DNA of 64,000 nucleotides from RYN-230 sp963834515 (GTDB lineage: Bacteria > Actinomycetota > Actinomycetes > Streptosporangiales > Streptosporangiaceae), in the NCBI GenBank assembly GCA_963834515.1, contig CAWICB010000007.1, positions 1,488,001-1,552,000 on the forward strand, given 5' to 3'. The translations under genes and the position numbers were made by a program. A model generated the notes under the pieces. The model did no database searches. It was not told the DNA's origin and worked only from the letters and a program-made list of their open reading frames with translations. The first letter of the stretch is position 1. Each line of letters starts with the position of its first letter. Below are positions 34,604 to 42,998 of this stretch, in pieces.

Positions 34604-35461
34604 ATGCCGGACCAGCCGCTGCGCGCCATCGACTGCCACGTCCACCTGCCCACCCCGGACTGGCTCGACGAGAGCATGGCGGGCTATGTGGAGGCGGCCG
34701 AGGCGTACTTCCGGTCGCCGGTGCAGCGGATGCCGCTGGCTGAGCTGGCCGCCCGGTACCAGGCGCTGAACGTCAGGGCGGTCCTGCTGGCCTGGGACGC
34801 CGAGACGGCCACCGGGCGGCCCCGGGTGCCGAACGAGACGGTGGCCGCGGCCTGCGCGCAGTTCCCGGACACGTTCACCGGGCTGGGCTCGGTCGACCCG
34901 CACAAGGGCGCGGCGGCCGTGGCCGAGGTGGCCAATATCGCCGCGCTCGGGCTGCGCGGGGTGAAGTTCCACCCGTCGCTGCAGGCGTTCGCCCCGGATG
35001 ACCCGGCCTACTCCCCGATCTACGCGGCGTGCGCCGAGCACGGCCTGCTGGCCCTGTTCCACACCGGGACGAGCGGGATCGGCGCCCGGCAGCCCGGCGG
35101 GCAGGGCATCAGGATCGACTACGCGCACCCGCTCAAGCTGGACCCGGTGGCCGCCGCCCATCCCGGGCTGACCGTGGTCGCCGCGCACTTCGGCTGGCCG
35201 TGGCAGCTGGATCTGATCGCGGTCGCGCTGCACAAGACCAACGTGTACATCGACATCTCGGGCTGGTCCCCGAAGCGGATCCCGCCGGAGATCATCCGCG
35301 AGCTGCGCGGGCGGCTGTCCGGGCAGTTCGTCTGGGGCAGCGACTTCCCGTTCCTGACCCCGGAGCGCTGCCTGGCCGAACTCGACAGCCTGGACCTGCC
35401 CGCCAGCGTGCTGGACAGCGTGCTGTTCGGCAACGCGGCCCGCATCCTGGGGCTCGGCTGA
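34604..35461 (+). CDS. Amidohydrolase family 2 metal-dependent hydrolase/decarboxylase
   Basis: This 285-residue TIM-barrel enzyme is related to aminocarboxymuconate-semialdehyde and gamma-resorcylate decarboxylases. The N-terminal IDCHVHLP gives the HxH metal site, GVKFHPSLQ and VVAAHFGWPW supply further ligands, and the C-terminal WGSDFPFLTP carries the catalytic Asp. ATG 34604 is used because the HxH motif should lie close to the N-terminus; an in-frame start at 34565 is less likely. No operon partner other than a permease remnant 1 bp downstream. Confidence 0.85.
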   Translation: MPDQPLRAIDCHVHLPTPDWLDESMAGYVEAAEAYFRSPVQRMPLAELAARYQALNVRAVLLAWDAETATGRPRVPNETVAAACAQFPDTFTGLGSVDPHKGAAAVAEVANIAALGLRGVKFHPSLQAFAPDDPAYSPIYAACAEHGLLALFHTGTSGIGARQPGGQGIRIDYAHPLKLDPVAAAHPGLTVVAAHFGWPWQLDLIAVALHKTNVYIDISGWSPKRIPPEIIRELRGRLSGQFVWGSDFPFLTPERCLAELDSLDLPASVLDSVLFGNAARILGLG

Positions 35462-35462
35462 C

Positions 35463-35648
35463 GTGCTCGGGGCCGGCTGGACCGAGGCAGTCGCGCTGGC
35501 CGCGGCGTTCGGCATCGTCCTGCTGGCCACGCCCGCGGGCATCTCCGGCGCGGTGCTGCTGCCCGGCCCACCCGCCCGGCCCGCCCGGGGCCACCCCCGG
35601 GCCAGCGGCCTGGCCCACCGGCCTGGCGCACCCGGCCCGGGCCGCACC
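35463..35648 (+). pseudogene. TauE/SafE-type permease, N-terminal remnant
   Basis: GTG 35463 opens a frame with one hydrophobic segment, AVALAAAFGIVLLATPAGIS, followed by GAVLLPG, which resembles the first helix of TauE/SafE sulfite/sulfonate exporters. After about 30 residues it turns into a Pro/Arg-rich, G/C-repetitive stretch with no further helices. Intact members have seven to eight helices. It lies just before three organosulfur-type monooxygenase genes, a normal setting for such a transporter. Confidence 0.5.
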
Positions 35649-35670
35649 GCTGATCGGCTTTTCGACAATA

Positions 35671-35687
35671 CCTATAGGAAAACCCTA
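35671..35687. promoter_or_regulatory. A+T-rich palindromic site before the monooxygenase operon
   Basis: CCTATAGG (35671-35678) overlaps TAGGAAAACCCTA (35675-35687), both inverted repeats, in the only A+T-rich patch near the 35698 start. It is the probable promoter and operator region of the monooxygenase genes, but I cannot assign a regulator. Confidence 0.35.
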
Positions 35688-35697
35688 AAATGGGGAC

Positions 35698-36900
35698 ATG
35701 CCCCGAACACCTCCGCTGCACCTCGCGGTCGCGCTGGACGGCGCGGGCTGGCATCCGGCGGCGTGGCGCGAGCCGCAGGCCCGGCCGGCTGACCTGCTGA
35801 CCGCCGGCTACTGGGCCGGGCTGGTCCAGGAGGCCGAGCGCGGCCTGCTCGACTTCGTGACCATCGAGGACTCGCTGGGCCTGCAGTCCGGCCGCCGGCT
35901 GGATCTGGACGGGCGCACCGACCAGGTCCGCGGCCGTCTGGACGCGGTGCTCATCGCGGCGCGGGTCGCCCCGCTGACGTCCCGGATCGGCCTGATCCCG
36001 GCGGTGACCGCCACCCACACCGAGCCGTTCCACATCTCCAAGGCCATCGCCACGCTGGATTACGTGAGCTCGGGCCGGGCCGGGGTGCGGGTGCAGGTGT
36101 CGGCCCGGCCGTACGAGGCCGCGCTGTTCGGCCGGCGCGAGGTACCCCGGATTACCGCGGGCAACCGGGCTGACCCGGCCGAACGGGACTTCCTGGCCGG
36201 GCTGTTGGCCGAGGCCGCGGACTACATCGAGGTGGTCCGCCGGCTGTGGGACAGCTGGGAGGACGACGCCGAGATCCGGGACCGCGCCACCGGCCGGTTC
36301 ATCGACCGGCACAAGCTGCACTACATCGATTTCACTGGCGACTACTTCAGGGTCAAGGGGCCGTCGATCACCCCCCGGCCGCCGCAGGGCCAGCCGGTGG
36401 TGGCCGCGCTGGCCCACGCCAGCGAGCCGTACCGGCTGGTGGCCCGGTGCGCCGACATCGGGTTCGTCACCCCGCGCGACGCCGCGGACGCCGGTGCGAT
36501 CGTGGCCGCGATCCGCCGCGAGCAGCGGGCCGCCGGCCGCGCCGACGACACCGTGCACGTGCTGGCTGACCTGGTCGTCTTCCTGGCCGACGACGCGGCC
36601 ACGGCCACCGCGCGGCGGGCCCGGCTCGACGCGCTGGCCGGCTACCCGTGCGCCAGCGACGCCACCATTTTCGCCGGCACCCCCGGCCAGCTCGCCGACC
36701 TGATGCAGGACTGGCAAGCCAGCGGGGTGTCCGGGTTCCGGCTGCGGCCGGCGGCCATCCCCGGGGACCTGGCCCAGATCACCACCGGCCTGGTTCCCGA
36801 GCTGCAGCGGCGGGGCGCGTTCCGCCCGGGCTACCCGGACGGGCCGCTGCGTGGGCTGCTCGGCCTGCCCCGCCCGGCCAGCCGGTACGCCCCGGCCTGA
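35698..36900 (+). CDS. LLM-class flavin-dependent monooxygenase 1
   Basis: This is a 400-residue luciferase-like TIM-barrel oxygenase that uses reduced FMN supplied by a separate reductase. Typical features are LAVALDGAGWHPAAWRE at the N-terminus, LDFVTIEDSLGLQ, ISKAIATLDYVSSGRAGVRV and a PQGQPVVAALAHASEPY segment near residue 225. It is the first of three adjacent LLM genes, an arrangement common in sulfonate, sulfone or dibenzothiophene-type sulfur acquisition. The substrate is not readable. Confidence 0.85.
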   Translation: MPRTPPLHLAVALDGAGWHPAAWREPQARPADLLTAGYWAGLVQEAERGLLDFVTIEDSLGLQSGRRLDLDGRTDQVRGRLDAVLIAARVAPLTSRIGLIPAVTATHTEPFHISKAIATLDYVSSGRAGVRVQVSARPYEAALFGRREVPRITAGNRADPAERDFLAGLLAEAADYIEVVRRLWDSWEDDAEIRDRATGRFIDRHKLHYIDFTGDYFRVKGPSITPRPPQGQPVVAALAHASEPYRLVARCADIGFVTPRDAADAGAIVAAIRREQRAAGRADDTVHVLADLVVFLADDAATATARRARLDALAGYPCASDATIFAGTPGQLADLMQDWQASGVSGFRLRPAAIPGDLAQITTGLVPELQRRGAFRPGYPDGPLRGLLGLPRPASRYAPA

Positions 36901-36921
36901 ACCAGCCAGAGAGGACCCAAG

Positions 36922-38298
36922 GTGCCCCGCACACCCAAGCAGATCCACCTGGCCGCGCACTTCCCCGGCGTCAACAACACGACGGTGTGGAGCGACCCGC
37001 GGTCCGGCAGCCACATCGAGTTCAGCTCGTTCGTGCACCTGGCCCAGACCGCCGAGCGGGCCAAGTTCGACTTCCTGTTCCTGGCCGAGGGGCTGCGGCT
37101 GCGCGAGCAGGGCGGCGAGATCTACGACCTGGACGTGGTCGGCCGGCCGGACACGTTCACCGTGCTGGCCGCGCTGGCCGCGGTCACCGACCGGCTGGGC
37201 CTGGCCGGGACGATCAACTCCACGTTCAACGAGCCGTACGAGGTGGCCCGGCAGTTCGCCAGCCTCGACCACCTGTCCGGCGGCCGGGCCGCGTGGAACG
37301 TAGTGACGTCCTGGGACGCGTTCACCGGCGAGAACTTCCGCCGCGGCGGTTACCTGCCCCAGGATCAGCGTTACGAGCGGGCCCGGGCGTTCCTGCGCAC
37401 CGCCGGGGAGTTGTTCGGCTCGTGGCACGGCACCGAGATCGTGGCCGATAAGGCCACCGGGCAGTTCCTGGCCGCCCCGGGCGCGGGCGCGTTCGCGCAC
37501 CACGACGCGCAGTTCAGCATCAGCGGCCAGTTCAGCGTGCCGCGCAGCCCGCAGGGCCGCCCGGTCATCTTCCAGGCGGGCGACTCCGACGAGGGCCGGG
37601 AGTTCGCCGCGTCCAGCGCGGATGCCATCTTCAGCCGGCACAGCCAGCTGGCCGACGGGCAGGCGTTCTACGCCGACGTCAAGCGCCGGCTGGCCCGTTA
37701 CGGCCGCCGCCCGGACCAGCTGCTCATCCTGCCCGCCGCCACGTTCGTGCTGGCCGGGACGGACGCCGAAGCCCAGGAACTGGCCCACGAGGTGCGGCGG
37801 CAGCAGGTCAGCGGGCAGACCGCGATCAAGTTCGCCGAGCAGCTGTGGAACCGGGACCTGTCCGCGCTCGACCCGGACGGGCCGCTGCCGGACTTCGATC
37901 CCGAGCCCGGCGAGAACACCATCGCCCGCGGCCGGGCCAGCGTCCGGATGTACCGGGACCCGGTGGCTACCGCCCGGCAGTGGCGGGCCAGGGCCGAGGC
38001 GGAGAAGCTGTCGCTGCGCGAGCTGATCATCGAGATGACCGGGCGGCAGTCGTTCATCGGCTCGCCGGCCACCGTGGCCGCCACCATCAACGAGTTCGTC
38101 CAGGCCGACGCCAGCGACGGGTTCATCCTGGTGCCGCACATCACCCCGGGCGGGCTGGACGAGTTCGCCGGCACGGTGGTGCCGCTGCTCCAGGAGCGGG
38201 GCGTGTTCCGCACCGAGTACACCGGGCACACGCTGCGCGAGCACCTGGGCCTGGCCCCGCGGCCGGGCCACTCCCCCGCGTCCCGGGTGGCGTCATGA
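36922..38298 (+). CDS. NtaA/SnaA/DszA-family FMN-dependent monooxygenase
   Basis: This 458-residue LLM enzyme is of the NtaA/SnaA/DszA subfamily: HLAAHFPGVNNTTVW at the N-terminus, FDFLFLAEGLRLR, SGGRAAWNVVTSWD (highly conserved) and SPQGRPVIFQAGDSDEGREF are hallmark segments. Members oxidise nitrilotriacetate, pristinamycin precursors, dimethyl sulfide or organosulfur compounds with FMNH2. GTG 36922 has GAGAGGA upstream. It lies 21 nt after the first LLM gene and overlaps the third, forming an operon likely used to scavenge sulfur or nitrogen. Confidence 0.9.
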   Translation: MPRTPKQIHLAAHFPGVNNTTVWSDPRSGSHIEFSSFVHLAQTAERAKFDFLFLAEGLRLREQGGEIYDLDVVGRPDTFTVLAALAAVTDRLGLAGTINSTFNEPYEVARQFASLDHLSGGRAAWNVVTSWDAFTGENFRRGGYLPQDQRYERARAFLRTAGELFGSWHGTEIVADKATGQFLAAPGAGAFAHHDAQFSISGQFSVPRSPQGRPVIFQAGDSDEGREFAASSADAIFSRHSQLADGQAFYADVKRRLARYGRRPDQLLILPAATFVLAGTDAEAQELAHEVRRQQVSGQTAIKFAEQLWNRDLSALDPDGPLPDFDPEPGENTIARGRASVRMYRDPVATARQWRARAEAEKLSLRELIIEMTGRQSFIGSPATVAATINEFVQADASDGFILVPHITPGGLDEFAGTVVPLLQERGVFRTEYTGHTLREHLGLAPRPGHSPASRVAS

Positions 38299-39455
38299 CG
38301 GCCACCCCGCTGGCCGTGCTCGACCTGGTCCCGGTCAGCTCGGGCTCGACCGCGGCCCAGGCGCTGCGCAACAGCATCGACCTGGCCCGCCAGGCCGAGC
38401 GGCTCGGCTACACCAGGTACTGGTTCGCCGAGCATCACCTCAACCCCGGGGTGGCCGGCACCTCCCCGGCCGTGGTGCTGGCGCTGACCGCCGCGGCCAC
38501 CTCGCGGATCCGGATCGGCTCGGGCGCGGTCCAGCTCGGCCACCGCACCGCACTGTCCACGGTCGAAGAGTTCGGCCTCATCGATGCGCTGCACCCGGGC
38601 CGCCTGGACCTGGGCCTGGGCCGGTCCGGCGGCCGCCCGCCGGGCGGCAGCCGGCCACCGGTGCTGGCCGGGCCGGCCCAGGCCCGCGGCGCCCAGGTAA
38701 GCGGCGGCCGGGCGCACGGTGCCGCAACACCCAATGGCCTGCACATCCCGCCCCCGTTCCCCGTCGAGCGGCTGCTCCGCTCACCGCGGATCGGGCTGCA
38801 GCGGAGCCTGCTGATGCTGCCCGGGGCGGAGCCGCAGAACTACACCGGGCAGGTCGGCGACATCCTGGCCCTGCTCCGCGGCACGTACCGGTCGGCCGAC
38901 GGCATCGAGGCGCACGTCGTGCCGGGCGAGCAGGCCGACGTGCAGGTATGGATCCTGGGCAGCAGCGGCGGGGAGAGCGCCCAGGTGGCCGGGGCCAACG
39001 GGCTGCGGTTCGCGGCCAACTATCACGTCAGCCCGGCCACCGTGCTGGAGGCGGCCGAGGGTTACCGGGCTGCGTTCCGGCCGTCCGCCGAGCTGGGCCG
39101 GCCCTACGTCAGCGTGTCGGCCGACGTGGTGGTAGCCCGGGACGAGGCGGCGGCCCGCCGGCTGGCGGCCGGCTACGGCCTGTGGGTGCGCAGCATCCGG
39201 ACCGGAGAGGGGGCCATCCCGTTCCCCACCCCGGACCAGGCCGCCGCGCACAGCTGGACGGACGAGGACCGGGCGCTGGTCGCGGACCGGGTGGACACCC
39301 AGTTCGCCGGCTCTCCCCGGCAGGTCGCGGACCAGCTCGAGCGGCTGCGCGACGCTACCGGCGCGGACGAGCTGATCATCACCACCATCACCCATGACCA
39401 CGCCGACCGGGTCCGCTCCTACCAGCTGCTGGCCGAGGAGTGGGCCCGCCGCTGA
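38295..39455 (+). CDS. LLM-class flavin-dependent oxidoreductase 3
   Basis: This 386-residue luciferase-like protein belongs to the MsnO8/YhbW-like group: LAVLDLVPVSSGSTAAQAL, RYWFAEHHLNPGVAGTSPAV and RIRIGSGAVQLGHRT are its family start, and QVWILGSSGGESAQVAGANG (about 217-236) is the conserved barrel region. ATG 38295 overlaps the preceding stop as ATGA. A Gly/Pro-rich stretch around residues 112-150 replaces the usual loop. It probably works on the same compound class as its two operon neighbours. Confidence 0.88.
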   Translation: MTATPLAVLDLVPVSSGSTAAQALRNSIDLARQAERLGYTRYWFAEHHLNPGVAGTSPAVVLALTAAATSRIRIGSGAVQLGHRTALSTVEEFGLIDALHPGRLDLGLGRSGGRPPGGSRPPVLAGPAQARGAQVSGGRAHGAATPNGLHIPPPFPVERLLRSPRIGLQRSLLMLPGAEPQNYTGQVGDILALLRGTYRSADGIEAHVVPGEQADVQVWILGSSGGESAQVAGANGLRFAANYHVSPATVLEAAEGYRAAFRPSAELGRPYVSVSADVVVARDEAAARRLAAGYGLWVRSIRTGEGAIPFPTPDQAAAHSWTDEDRALVADRVDTQFAGSPRQVADQLERLRDATGADELIITTITHDHADRVRSYQLLAEEWARR

Positions 39456-39547
39456 GCGAACCACGACTGCCTCCGGGCCGTGTCAGTAGGTACCAGCACG
39501 CGGCCGCTGCGAACCGGGGAAATCCGATCATTCCGGAGGACAGTTCC

Positions 39548-39939
39548 ATGCGGTTGACGCTTGCCCACGGGGCAACTGGGCTCGCCCTGCTCACCATGCT
39601 GGCCGCCGGGTGCGCGGCCAGCACCGCGCACTCTGCGGCCCGCGCACCGGTCCCGGCTCACGTGGCCGCGACCCACCAGGCCGCCCGCCGGCCACCCGGC
39701 CAGCCGCCCGGGACACGCACCGGCGGCATCACCGGCACCACCACCACCGGGCGGTGGAGCCCGCGGCCGGCAACGCGCCGGCCGTGAGCACGCCGTGGAC
39801 CCCGCCACCGATGAGCACGCCACCGTCCCCGCCACCGATGAGCACGCCATGGTCCCCGCCACCGATGAGCACGGCACCGTCCGCGCCACCGATGTCCATG
39901 AACCCGGCCCCGCCGGGCACCAGCGGCGGCACTAGCTAA
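39548..39939 (+). pseudogene. Lipoprotein with Pro/Met/Ser-rich repeat tail, frame interrupted
   Basis: ATG 39548, with GGAGGAC upstream, opens a lipoprotein signal (LALLTMLAAGC, lipobox LAAG-C) and a Pro/Ala/Thr-rich segment, then stops at 39787. In the next frame the sequence continues AVEPAAGNAPAVSTPWTP and three PPMSTP-type repeats to a stop at 39939. A single-base change in the GGG run near 39750 would join both parts to about 130 residues. Function unknown; it would be a surface-anchored, disordered protein. The 3' half overlaps the antisense EthD-type frame. Confidence 0.5.
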
Positions 39940-40251
39940 CAGCTCGTCCCGGTCCGCCGGGAAGATCATCCTGCGGACCGGGGCGAGCTCCTGGAGACGG
40001 GCCGCGTCGGCCGCGGTGGCGCGGCCCGCGGGGGTGGCGAACGCGGCCCGCAGCTCGTCCATGGTGTCCCAGTCCAGCTCGGCGATCAGGTAGTACGGCT
40101 CGCCGTACAGGGCGGTGACGTCCCGGCTGATCGTGCAGCGGCGCAGCCCCGGCAGCTGGCGCAGCAGCGGCAGGTGAATCTCCCGGTAGTGCCGGTCGAA
40201 CGCCGCCGGGTCGGCTGGCGTCTCGTAGACGGCCAGGAAGCGGGCCGTCAT
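39658..40251 (-). CDS. EthD-family protein (C-terminus probably extended by a lost stop)
   Basis: This is a small ferredoxin-like-fold protein: FLAVYETPADPAAFDRHYRE, then HLPLLRQLPGLRR and YYLIAELDWDTMDELRAAF, a clear EthD domain of about 105 residues ending near PVRRMIFPADRDEL. The reading frame then runs on 90 residues through the antisense of the lipoprotein repeats. Family members normally stop near this point, so either the stop was lost or a one-base error shifts the frame at about 39945. ATG 40251 overlaps the end of the DHFR-fold gene. EthD proteins act with oxidoreductases; the exact role is unknown. Confidence 0.75.
   Translation of the reverse strand: MTARFLAVYETPADPAAFDRHYREIHLPLLRQLPGLRRCTISRDVTALYGEPYYLIAELDWDTMDELRAAFATPAGRATAADAARLQELAPVRRMIFPADRDELLASAAAGARRGRVHGHRWRGRCRAHRWRGPWRAHRWRGRWRAHRWRGPRRAHGRRVAGRGLHRPVVVVPVMPPVRVPGGWPGGRRAAWWVAAT
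39802..39909 (+). repeat. 27-bp tandem repeat, about four copies
   Basis: Units start at 39802, 39829 and 39856 with one to three differences, and a degenerate fourth starts at 39883. Each unit encodes PPPMSTPxS on the plus strand and HRWRGxxxA on the minus strand, and both frames are open. This region lies where two converging frames overlap. Confidence 0.85.
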
Positions 40252-40805
40252 CGCGGCGCCCGGACGTACCGGGACAGCACAGCGGCACCGGCCCGCTCGG
40301 CCGAGCGGCACTCCAGGTGGACGGGTGGGCCACCGGCTGGGAACAGGCGCTCGCCGGTGCCCAGGATGGTGGGGAACGTCAGCAGCCGGTACTCGTCGAT
40401 CAGGTCCTTGTCCAGCAGCTCGTGCACCACGCTCAGGCTGCCGGTGATGATCACATCGCGGGGTTCGCCGCTGACGGCGGCGGTGGGGTCGCCGTCGATG
40501 ACCGTGGAATTCGGGAAGGCGGAGGTGTCGGTCAGAGTACGGCTGGCGACCAGTTTCGGCACCGCGTTCATCCGCGCGGCGAACGGCGTGTCTCGGCCCG
40601 GCCAGATCCGGCTGAACAAATCCCAGGTCTTCCGGCCGAACAACATGACGCCCTGGTCGAGCACGCTGCCGAGCTGGAACTTGTCCCCGGCGACGGTCTC
40701 CGGGCCATGCCGGAACGCCCAGCCGCCGCCCGGTGTCCCGTCCGACCCGTCCGGGTCGGACACGATCCCGTCCAGGGTGATGAACTCGATGACGATTACG
40801 CTCAT
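40248..40805 (-). CDS. RibD C-terminal/DHFR-fold reductase
   Basis: This 185-residue protein begins MSVIVIEFITLDGIVSDPDG and has VMLFGRKTWDLFSRIWPG, RDVIITGSLSVVHELL and EYRLLTFPTILGTGERLF, the usual pattern of stand-alone RibD-C proteins with an NADPH-binding DHFR fold. ATG 40805 is supported by AGGAGG 8 nt upstream. It is cotranscribed with the EthD-type gene (4-nt overlap) and probably with the upstream ECF sigma factor gene. It is not closely similar to the DHFR-fold gene at 17099. Confidence 0.88.
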   Translation of the reverse strand: MSVIVIEFITLDGIVSDPDGSDGTPGGGWAFRHGPETVAGDKFQLGSVLDQGVMLFGRKTWDLFSRIWPGRDTPFAARMNAVPKLVASRTLTDTSAFPNSTVIDGDPTAAVSGEPRDVIITGSLSVVHELLDKDLIDEYRLLTFPTILGTGERLFPAGGPPVHLECRSAERAGAAVLSRYVRAPR

Positions 40806-40859
40806 GATGGCCTCCTGCGGTCGGTGCTCACCGGTACATACCGGCGGCACTGGCCCGGC

Positions 40860-41813
40860 TCATCGCGCCGGGCGGAAATCGCCGGGCGGAATCTGTTCGG
40901 CCAGGCCGAAGACGCGGAACACGGCCGGGTCGGCGAACACGACGTTGCGCGCGACCTGGCCGCCGGTGACGGTGAAGACCTGCAGCGTGTGCAGCCGGTG
41001 CCCGCCGCCCGGCTGCGGCGCGTACGCGGCCAGCGCGGGCTGGCCGTTGGCGGTGAGCCGCCGCATGGCCCAGCCCGTGCCGCGGGTGCCGAACACGCGG
41101 CTGATGAACTGGCCGTAGTCGCCGCGGCCCCGGTACCACAGCGGGACGGGGGGCATCTCCAGCACCGCGTCGTCGGTCAGCAGCCGGACCAGCGCGGGCA
41201 CGTCGGCCGCTTCGAACGCGCGGACGTACCGGTCGATCACCGCGCGGGCCCCGGGATCGCCCGGCTCGGCCACGTCGGCCGCGGCAGCCACGCCGCCCGC
41301 GCGGGCCAGCGCGGCACGGGCCCGCTGCAGCGCGCTGTTCACCGCCGGGACCGTGCTGTCCAGCTGGCCCGCGACCTCGGCCGCGGTGAACTGCAGCACC
41401 TCGCGCAGCACCAGCACGGCCCGCTGCCCCGGTGGCAGCAGCTGCATCGCCGCGACCAGCGCGAGCCGCATATCGGCCCGCAGCCCCTGATCGAACCGGG
41501 CATCAGGAAACGGCTGCAGCCAGGGGATGTCGAACGCCGGGGTGAGCGGCGCCCCGGGATCGTCGCTCGGCGCGCCCAGGCCGGACGGCAACGGCCGCCG
41601 GGCGCGCCCGGCCAGCGCCGTCAGGCACGCGTTGGCCGCGATCCGGTACAGCCAGGTCCGCACCGATGCCCGGGCCGGGTCGTACCGCTCACGGGCCTGC
41701 CAGGCCCGGAGCATCGTCTCCTGCACCAGGTCCTCGGCCTCGTGGCACGAGCCGAGCATCCGGTAGCAGTACGCCATCAGCTCACCGCGGTATGGCTCGA
41801 GGTCGATGGCCAC
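40860..41813 (-). CDS. ECF RNA polymerase sigma factor with SnoaL-like C-terminal domain
   Basis: The 317-residue product has region 2 (MAYCYRMLGSCHEAEDLVQE, then RTWLYRIAANACLTAL) and region 4 (LLPPGQRAVLVLREVLQFTA, then AAEVAGQLDSTVPAVNSAL), followed by a SnoaL-like domain (about 190-317; VIDRYVRAFEAADVPALVRLL). This architecture is that of SigG/ECF groups that lack a classical anti-sigma factor and are thought to be gated by the C-terminal domain. GTG 41813 lies 3 nt after the stop of the alcohol dehydrogenase gene, so the two are coupled. Confidence 0.92.
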   Translation of the reverse strand: MAIDLEPYRGELMAYCYRMLGSCHEAEDLVQETMLRAWQARERYDPARASVRTWLYRIAANACLTALAGRARRPLPSGLGAPSDDPGAPLTPAFDIPWLQPFPDARFDQGLRADMRLALVAAMQLLPPGQRAVLVLREVLQFTAAEVAGQLDSTVPAVNSALQRARAALARAGGVAAAADVAEPGDPGARAVIDRYVRAFEAADVPALVRLLTDDAVLEMPPVPLWYRGRGDYGQFISRVFGTRGTGWAMRRLTANGQPALAAYAPQPGGGHRLHTLQVFTVTGGQVARNVVFADPAVFRVFGLAEQIPPGDFRPAR

Positions 41814-41816
41814 CGG

Positions 41817-42998
41817 TCAGCCGGCCTGCGGCCACAGGATCGCCTTGATCACTCCGTCCGCGCGGCGGTCGAACGCCTGGTACAGGGCGGGGGCGTCGGC
41901 CAGCCGGCCGTGGTGGCTGACCACGGCGCTGGGCCGGGCCCGGCCGGACAGGATGAGGTCGCGGAGCAGTACGGTGTACCGCCGGTCATGGGTGCGGCCG
42001 AAGCCGACTGACACGCCCTTGCTGAACAGGGTGGCCCACGGCACGGTCAGCCGGCCGTCCTCGTGCCCGCCCGGCGCCGGGTGCAGGTCCTTTTCCGGGT
42101 ACACGCCGATGATGCCCAGGTGCCCGGCCGGGTTGACCAGCCGGGCCAGGTCGCCGATGACCTGCCGGGGGTTCTCGGTGTCAGGCGCAGCGCGGTCCCG
42201 GGCCTGGAAACCGACCGCGTCGATGGCGGCGTCCACCCCGTTCATCGGTTCTTCGCCCGGGGGCAGCCCGTGGGCCCGGCGCAGCTCGCGGATCTGCCCC
42301 ACCGGGTCGCCATGGCGGAAATCGACCGGGACGAAGCCGAGCTCACCGGCCAGGCTCAGGCGTTCGGGAATATAGTCCACGATGTAGACCTCAGCCGCCC
42401 CCTTGAGCTGGGCGCTGTACGCGGCGAGCAGCCCGATGGTGCCGGCCCCGAACACGGCCACGGTGCAGCCCGCGGTCACCTGGGCCAGCACGGTGGCGTG
42501 CCAGCCGGTCACGAACGCGTCGGCCAGCAGCACCAGGTCGTCCTCGAGGTTGTCGCCCGGCTGGCCGGGGACCGGGATGCAGTTGGCGTCAGCGTAGGGC
42601 ACCCGGAGCAGCTCGGCCTGCGCGCCCCGGTACGGGCCCATCCCGGCGTAGCCGTAGGCGGCGCCGAACCCGCCCGGCCGGACCCGCAGGCAGTCGGCGG
42701 ACAGCCCGCGCGCGCAGTTGACGCAGACGCCGCAGTACAGGTGGGTCGGGATGACCACCCGGTCGCCCGGCTTGACCAGCTCGACGGCCGGGCCGGCCTG
42801 CTCGACCACGCCGAGCGGCTCGTGGCCCAGTACCAGCCCGGGGGTGGCCCCGGTGCGGCCGTCGTACATGTGCAGGTCGGTGCCGCAGATCGCGCTGGAG
42901 GTGACCCGGAGCAGCACGTCGGTGGGTTCCTCCAGCGCCGCGTCCGCGACGTCCTGGACGGTGACCTCGCGAGGGCCGGCGAACACAACCGCCTTCAT
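41817..42998 (-). CDS. Zinc-dependent alcohol dehydrogenase (glutathione-independent formaldehyde dehydrogenase-like)
   Basis: This 393-residue medium-chain dehydrogenase has the catalytic site ICGTDLHMYDGRTG and LGHEPLGVV, structural cysteines in HLYCGVCVNCARG and SADC, and the Rossmann loop VFGAGTIGLLAAYSAQLKGA. The insertion after the zinc lobe (GPYRGAQAELLRVPYAD) and the NGVDAAIDAVGFQARD segment resemble the formaldehyde-dismutase/FdhA group. ATG 42998 overlaps the stop of the SDR gene upstream. The substrate is unknown. Confidence 0.88.
   Translation of the reverse strand: MKAVVFAGPREVTVQDVADAALEEPTDVLLRVTSSAICGTDLHMYDGRTGATPGLVLGHEPLGVVEQAGPAVELVKPGDRVVIPTHLYCGVCVNCARGLSADCLRVRPGGFGAAYGYAGMGPYRGAQAELLRVPYADANCIPVPGQPGDNLEDDLVLLADAFVTGWHATVLAQVTAGCTVAVFGAGTIGLLAAYSAQLKGAAEVYIVDYIPERLSLAGELGFVPVDFRHGDPVGQIRELRRAHGLPPGEEPMNGVDAAIDAVGFQARDRAAPDTENPRQVIGDLARLVNPAGHLGIIGVYPEKDLHPAPGGHEDGRLTVPWATLFSKGVSVGFGRTHDRRYTVLLRDLILSGRARPSAVVSHHGRLADAPALYQAFDRRADGVIKAILWPQAG

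Noticed and set aside
39802..39909. Regular 27-bp units suggesting a CRISPR array
   Set aside because: The units are contiguous with no spacers, lie in coding sequence and have no cas genes nearby.
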